From CAYLPJ01 sp964385465 (lineage in GTDB: Bacteria > Planctomycetota > Phycisphaerae > SM23-33), in assembly GCA_964385465.1 (NCBI GenBank), contig CAYLPJ010000048.1, positions 1-51,857 on the forward strand: a stretch of DNA of 51,857 nt. Reading direction: 5' to 3'. This document shows, one piece after another, positions 49,103-51,857 of the stretch. The translations under genes were made by a program, and so were the position numbers. Below the pieces are notes generated by a model. The model was not told the origin of the DNA. It saw only the letters and a list, made by a program, of their open reading frames with translations, and did not search any database. How positions within the stretch are numbered: the first letter of the stretch is position 1; the number at the start of each line of letters is the position of its first letter.

Positions 49103-51397
49103 ATGGCATTGGCGACGAACCTGGGGTATCCGCGCATCGGCGGCGATCGCGAGCTCAAGCGGGCGCTCGAGGCCTTCTGGGCGGGCAGGATCGACGGCGA
49201 CGAGCTGACCGCCGCCGCCGAGGCCGTCCGCGCGGCGAACTGGCAGGCCCAGGCCGACGCCGGGCTCGACCACGTACCCACGGGCGACTTCTCCCTCTAC
49301 GACCATGTCCTCGACACCGCCGCCATGGTCGGCGCCGTGCCCCGGCGGTTCGGCCCCCGCGGCGGGGCCGTCGACCGCGAAACCTACTTCGCCATGGCCC
49401 GCGGGAGACGCGGCGGCGACGGGGGCGACTCCGTCCCGGCCATGGAGATGACCAAGTGGTTCGACACCAACTACCACTACATCGTCCCCGAGCTCGCCGC
49501 CGACCAGGCCTTCCGCCCGGCGACGACGCAGGCTGCCGACGCCTGCGCCGCCGCGGCCGCCGCCGGCGCGACGCCCCGGCCGGTGCTGCTGGGGCCGGTG
49601 ACCTTCCTCCGCCTGGCCAAGCCCGCCGGCGGGGAGTTCGACACGCTCTCGCTGCTCGACGGCCTGCTGGGCGTCTATGAGCAGGTGCTCGCCGACCTCG
49701 CCGCCGCCGGGGCCCGCTGGGTCCAGCTCGACGAGCCGCTGCTCGTGCTCGACCTCGACCCCGCCGCACGCGAGGCCTACGTGCCCGCCTACGCCCGACT
49801 CGCCGAAGCCGCCGGGCTGAAACTGCTGCTGGCGACCTACTTCGGCGACCTCCGGGACAACCTCCCCCTCGCCGCCTCGCTTCCGGTCGACGCCCTGCAC
49901 GTGGACCTCGTCCGCGCGCCGGGCCAGCTCGACGGCGTCCTCGACGCCCTCGGCGAGGACAAGGACCTCTCCTGCGGCGTCGTCGACGGGCGGAACATCT
50001 GGAAGACCGACCTCGCCCGCGCGCTGGACACGCTGGACCGCGCCGTCCAGCGCGTCGGGCCCGACCGCGTTCACGTCGCCCCCTCCTGCTCGCTGCTGCA
50101 CTGCCCGGTGGACCTCGCCGGCGAGACCGCCATGGACGACGAGCTCCGCGGCTGGCTCGCCTTCGCACGCCAGAAGCTCGACGAGGTCGCACTCCTCGCT
50201 CGGGCGATCAACGAAGGCCGGGATGCCGTCGCCGATCCGCTGGCCGGCAACGCCGAGTGCATCGCCCGGCGGTCGAGCAGCCCGCGGATTCACGACCCGG
50301 CCGTCAAGGACGCCGTCGCGTCGGTGACGCCGCGGATGCATCGCCGGGCCAGCCCGTTCGCCTTCCGCCGGGAGGCCCAGCGTGCCCGCCTGCCCCTGCC
50401 GGCCCTGCCGACGACGACGATCGGCTCGTTCCCGCAGACCAAGGAGGTCCGCTCGGCCCGGGCGGCGTTCCGCAAGGGCAACAGCGACCGCGAGAGCTAC
50501 GAGGCGTTCCTTCGCCGGCAGATCGCCGACTGCGTCGCCGCCCAGGAGGAGGTCGGCCTGGACGTGCTCGTCCACGGCGAGTTCGAGCGGAACGACATGG
50601 TCGAGTACTTCGGCGAGCAGCTCACCGGCTACGCCCGCACCGCCAACGGGTGGGTGCAGAGCTACGGCTCGCGCTGCGTCAAGCCGCCGATCATCTACGG
50701 CGACGTCCGCCGCCCCGAGCCGATGACCGTCCGCTGGAGCCGGTACGCCCAGTCGCTGACCGACCGCCCCATGAAGGGCATGCTCACCGGGCCGGTCACC
50801 ATCCTCCAGTGGTCCTTCGTCCGCGACGACCAGCCCCGCGCCGAGACCTGCCGCCAGATCGCCCTGGCGATCCGCCAGGAGGCGGTCGACCTCGAAGCCG
50901 CCGGGATCGGGATCATCCAGATCGACGAGCCCGCCCTCCGCGAGGGCCTGCCCCTCCGCCGCGACGACTGGGGCGACTACCTCCGCTGGGCCGTCGATGC
51001 CTTCCGCCTCGCCGCCGCCGGCGTCGCCGACGAGACCCAGATCCACACCCACATGTGCTACGCCGAATTCAACGACATCATCGAGGCCATCGGGCGCCTC
51101 GACGCCGACGTGATCTCCGTCGAGGCCTCACGCAGCCGCATGGAGCTGCTCGACGCCTTCGCCGACTACCAGTATCCCAACGAGATCGGGCCCGGCGTCT
51201 ACGACATCCACTCACCCCGCGTGCCCTCCGCCGACGAGATGACCCGCCTGCTCCGCCGCGCCGCCGAGGTCCTCTGCCCCGCCCAGCTCTGGGTCAACCC
51301 CGACTGCGGACTGAAGACCCGACGGTGGGAGGAGGTCCGCCCCGCGCTGACCAACATGGTCGAGGCCGCCCGCCAGGTCCGCGCGGACCTCGAATGA
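49103..51397 (+). CDS. metE: Cobalamin-independent methionine synthase MetE, 764 aa
   Basis: Transfers a methyl group from 5-methyltetrahydrofolate (triglutamate) to homocysteine to make methionine, in the cytoplasm. Both barrels are present: the N-terminal half starts ATNLGYPRIGGDRELKRALE, and the catalytic C-terminal half starts near 432 with TTTIGSFPQTKEVR. The zinc ligands are His650, Cys652 (THMCYAEF), Glu674 (SVEASRS) and Cys735 (NPDCGLKTR). All are nine residues beyond those of E. coli MetE, so the spacing is conserved. AAAGGAG precedes the ATG. No SAM or cobalamin riboswitch was recognised in the 74-bp leader. Confidence 0.97.
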   Translation: MALATNLGYPRIGGDRELKRALEAFWAGRIDGDELTAAAEAVRAANWQAQADAGLDHVPTGDFSLYDHVLDTAAMVGAVPRRFGPRGGAVDRETYFAMARGRRGGDGGDSVPAMEMTKWFDTNYHYIVPELAADQAFRPATTQAADACAAAAAAGATPRPVLLGPVTFLRLAKPAGGEFDTLSLLDGLLGVYEQVLADLAAAGARWVQLDEPLLVLDLDPAAREAYVPAYARLAEAAGLKLLLATYFGDLRDNLPLAASLPVDALHVDLVRAPGQLDGVLDALGEDKDLSCGVVDGRNIWKTDLARALDTLDRAVQRVGPDRVHVAPSCSLLHCPVDLAGETAMDDELRGWLAFARQKLDEVALLARAINEGRDAVADPLAGNAECIARRSSSPRIHDPAVKDAVASVTPRMHRRASPFAFRREAQRARLPLPALPTTTIGSFPQTKEVRSARAAFRKGNSDRESYEAFLRRQIADCVAAQEEVGLDVLVHGEFERNDMVEYFGEQLTGYARTANGWVQSYGSRCVKPPIIYGDVRRPEPMTVRWSRYAQSLTDRPMKGMLTGPVTILQWSFVRDDQPRAETCRQIALAIRQEAVDLEAAGIGIIQIDEPALREGLPLRRDDWGDYLRWAVDAFRLAAAGVADETQIHTHMCYAEFNDIIEAIGRLDADVISVEASRSRMELLDAFADYQYPNEIGPGVYDIHSPRVPSADEMTRLLRRAAEVLCPAQLWVNPDCGLKTRRWEEVRPALTNMVEAARQVRADLE

Positions 51398-51857
51398 GCC
51401 GCTGTGTCAGTTCTGTCCACCCCCTTGGACAGTGGACACAGACGATATGGTTTTGTGTAAGGCTTTATTTGGTAAGTATTTATACTGACCACAGCTCTGT
51501 CCGGTCCGGGGGCGCTGTGGACAGGCGGGACAGGGGTGCACACCGCTGCACACGGTCGGCATCACCTCCGGTCGACCGGTAGTCGTGCATATCGCGCGAT
51601 CGTGTGCGGGGGTCGCCGGGATGCAGTCGGCGGTCTTGGTACGTCTTTGCACGTACTCGCAGGGCTGGTGGATTCGCACTCCATATTTGGCGGCGTGGGC
51701 CTTGGAGTGCGATGGGCGGCGCGCCGCTTCGACGGGGGGGCGGGGGGCGCTTTCGCGCCCGACGCGGGCACGCTTGCCGCGACGTGGCCGCTGTGTAGCC
51801 GGCCGCCATCGGCGAAGAACCCGCCGGCCCGGCCGACGCCCTCCAGAGCCCGCGTCG
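51398..51857. other. Non-coding region rich in palindromes with an AT-rich island
   Basis: No convincing gene is present. Elements seen: CTGTCCA/TGGACAG stem (51413-51419/51426-51432); GTGGACA at 51432-51438 and 51517-51523; an AT-rich run (about 51441-51488); CCACAGC/GCTGTGG (51489-51495/51514-51520); the 12-bp palindrome CCGGTCGACCGG (51568-51579); ATCGCGCGAT (51591-51600); and GTACGT/ACGTAC (51639-51644/51651-51656). TTGTGT (51453-51458) and TATTTA (51477-51482), 18 bp apart, form a possible rightward promoter. The AT-rich run contrasts strongly with the rest of the window. Confidence 0.5.
51674..51735. repeat. Inverted repeat and GGAGTGCG hairpin, related to the repeat at the left end
   Basis: TCGCACTCCA (51674-51683) pairs perfectly with TGGAGTGCGA (51703-51712). 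The right arm continues into GGGCGGCGCGCCGCTTCG, a short GC hairpin. The reverse complement of 165-202 reads GGAGTGCGGCGGC, then GACGCCGCTTTCG, the same arrangement, so both ends of the window appear to carry members of one dispersed repeat family. Confidence 0.55.

Noticed and set aside
1..51857. CRISPR arrays, insertion sequences with transposases, integrases or prophage genes
   Set aside because: None found: there are no regularly spaced short direct repeats and no frame resembling a transposase, integrase, capsid or terminase. Only non-coding repeat elements were seen.

Overview
The window is about 52 kb of very GC-rich DNA (roughly 70% by eye) from a bacterium that is most likely a planctomycete, probably Phycisphaerae-like. 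The evidence is the gene families: DUF4159 with ExbB/ExbD, very large secreted TPR proteins, secreted PQQ-type beta-propellers, a Tat-exported Gfo/Idh/MocA oxidoreductase, a uroporphyrinogen-decarboxylase-like protein, OPT/DUF6785-like transporters and a PEP-CTERM tail. No rRNA, tRNA, CRISPR array, transposase, integrase or phage gene was seen, so the assignment rests on protein families only.

Layout. 1-464: tandem copies of a non-coding repeat. 465-18437 (minus): a ten-gene locus read right to left. It starts with three exported TPR proteins of 580, 760 and 2694 aa, then a 156-aa protein, an ExbB/TolQ motor protein, two ExbD/TolR proteins, a small membrane-anchored linker protein, a DUF4159 membrane protein and a 520-aa membrane protein. 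It looks like an energised envelope system. 18635-19806 (plus): a PQ-loop-like membrane protein overlapping an exo/endonuclease/phosphatase-family protein. 19786-20787 (minus): no credible protein. Instead there is a promoter-like pair, about 1 kb packed with perfect inverted repeats, a helix that joins the two ends, and a textbook intrinsic terminator. I interpret this as an unidentified large structured RNA gene and consider it the most interesting object here. 20888-23208 (minus): a BlaI-type repressor and an M56 (BlaR1-like) metallopeptidase that carries a PEP-CTERM tail.

23325-37050: a catabolic-looking island. It holds a secreted methyltransferase-like/beta-propeller fusion divergent from a Tat-exported oxidoreductase with a perfect dyad between them, a URO-D-like protein, a 1471-aa GH2-like protein and a second secreted propeller protein. 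37047-47588 (minus): two OPT/DUF6785-like transporters flanking a 1600-aa fusion of an M28-like domain with an FtsX-type permease, followed by a minimal FtsX permease and a LolD/MacB-type ATPase. A MITE-like inverted-repeat element separates the transporter genes from the last two genes. 47874-51397 (plus): a YqhD-type alcohol dehydrogenase and MetE. 51398-51857: non-coding DNA rich in palindromes, with an AT-rich island.

Most coding calls are secure at family level. Substrates and physiological roles are inferred from context and are uncertain. Start codons were chosen from Shine-Dalgarno spacing, signal peptides and overlaps with neighbouring genes.
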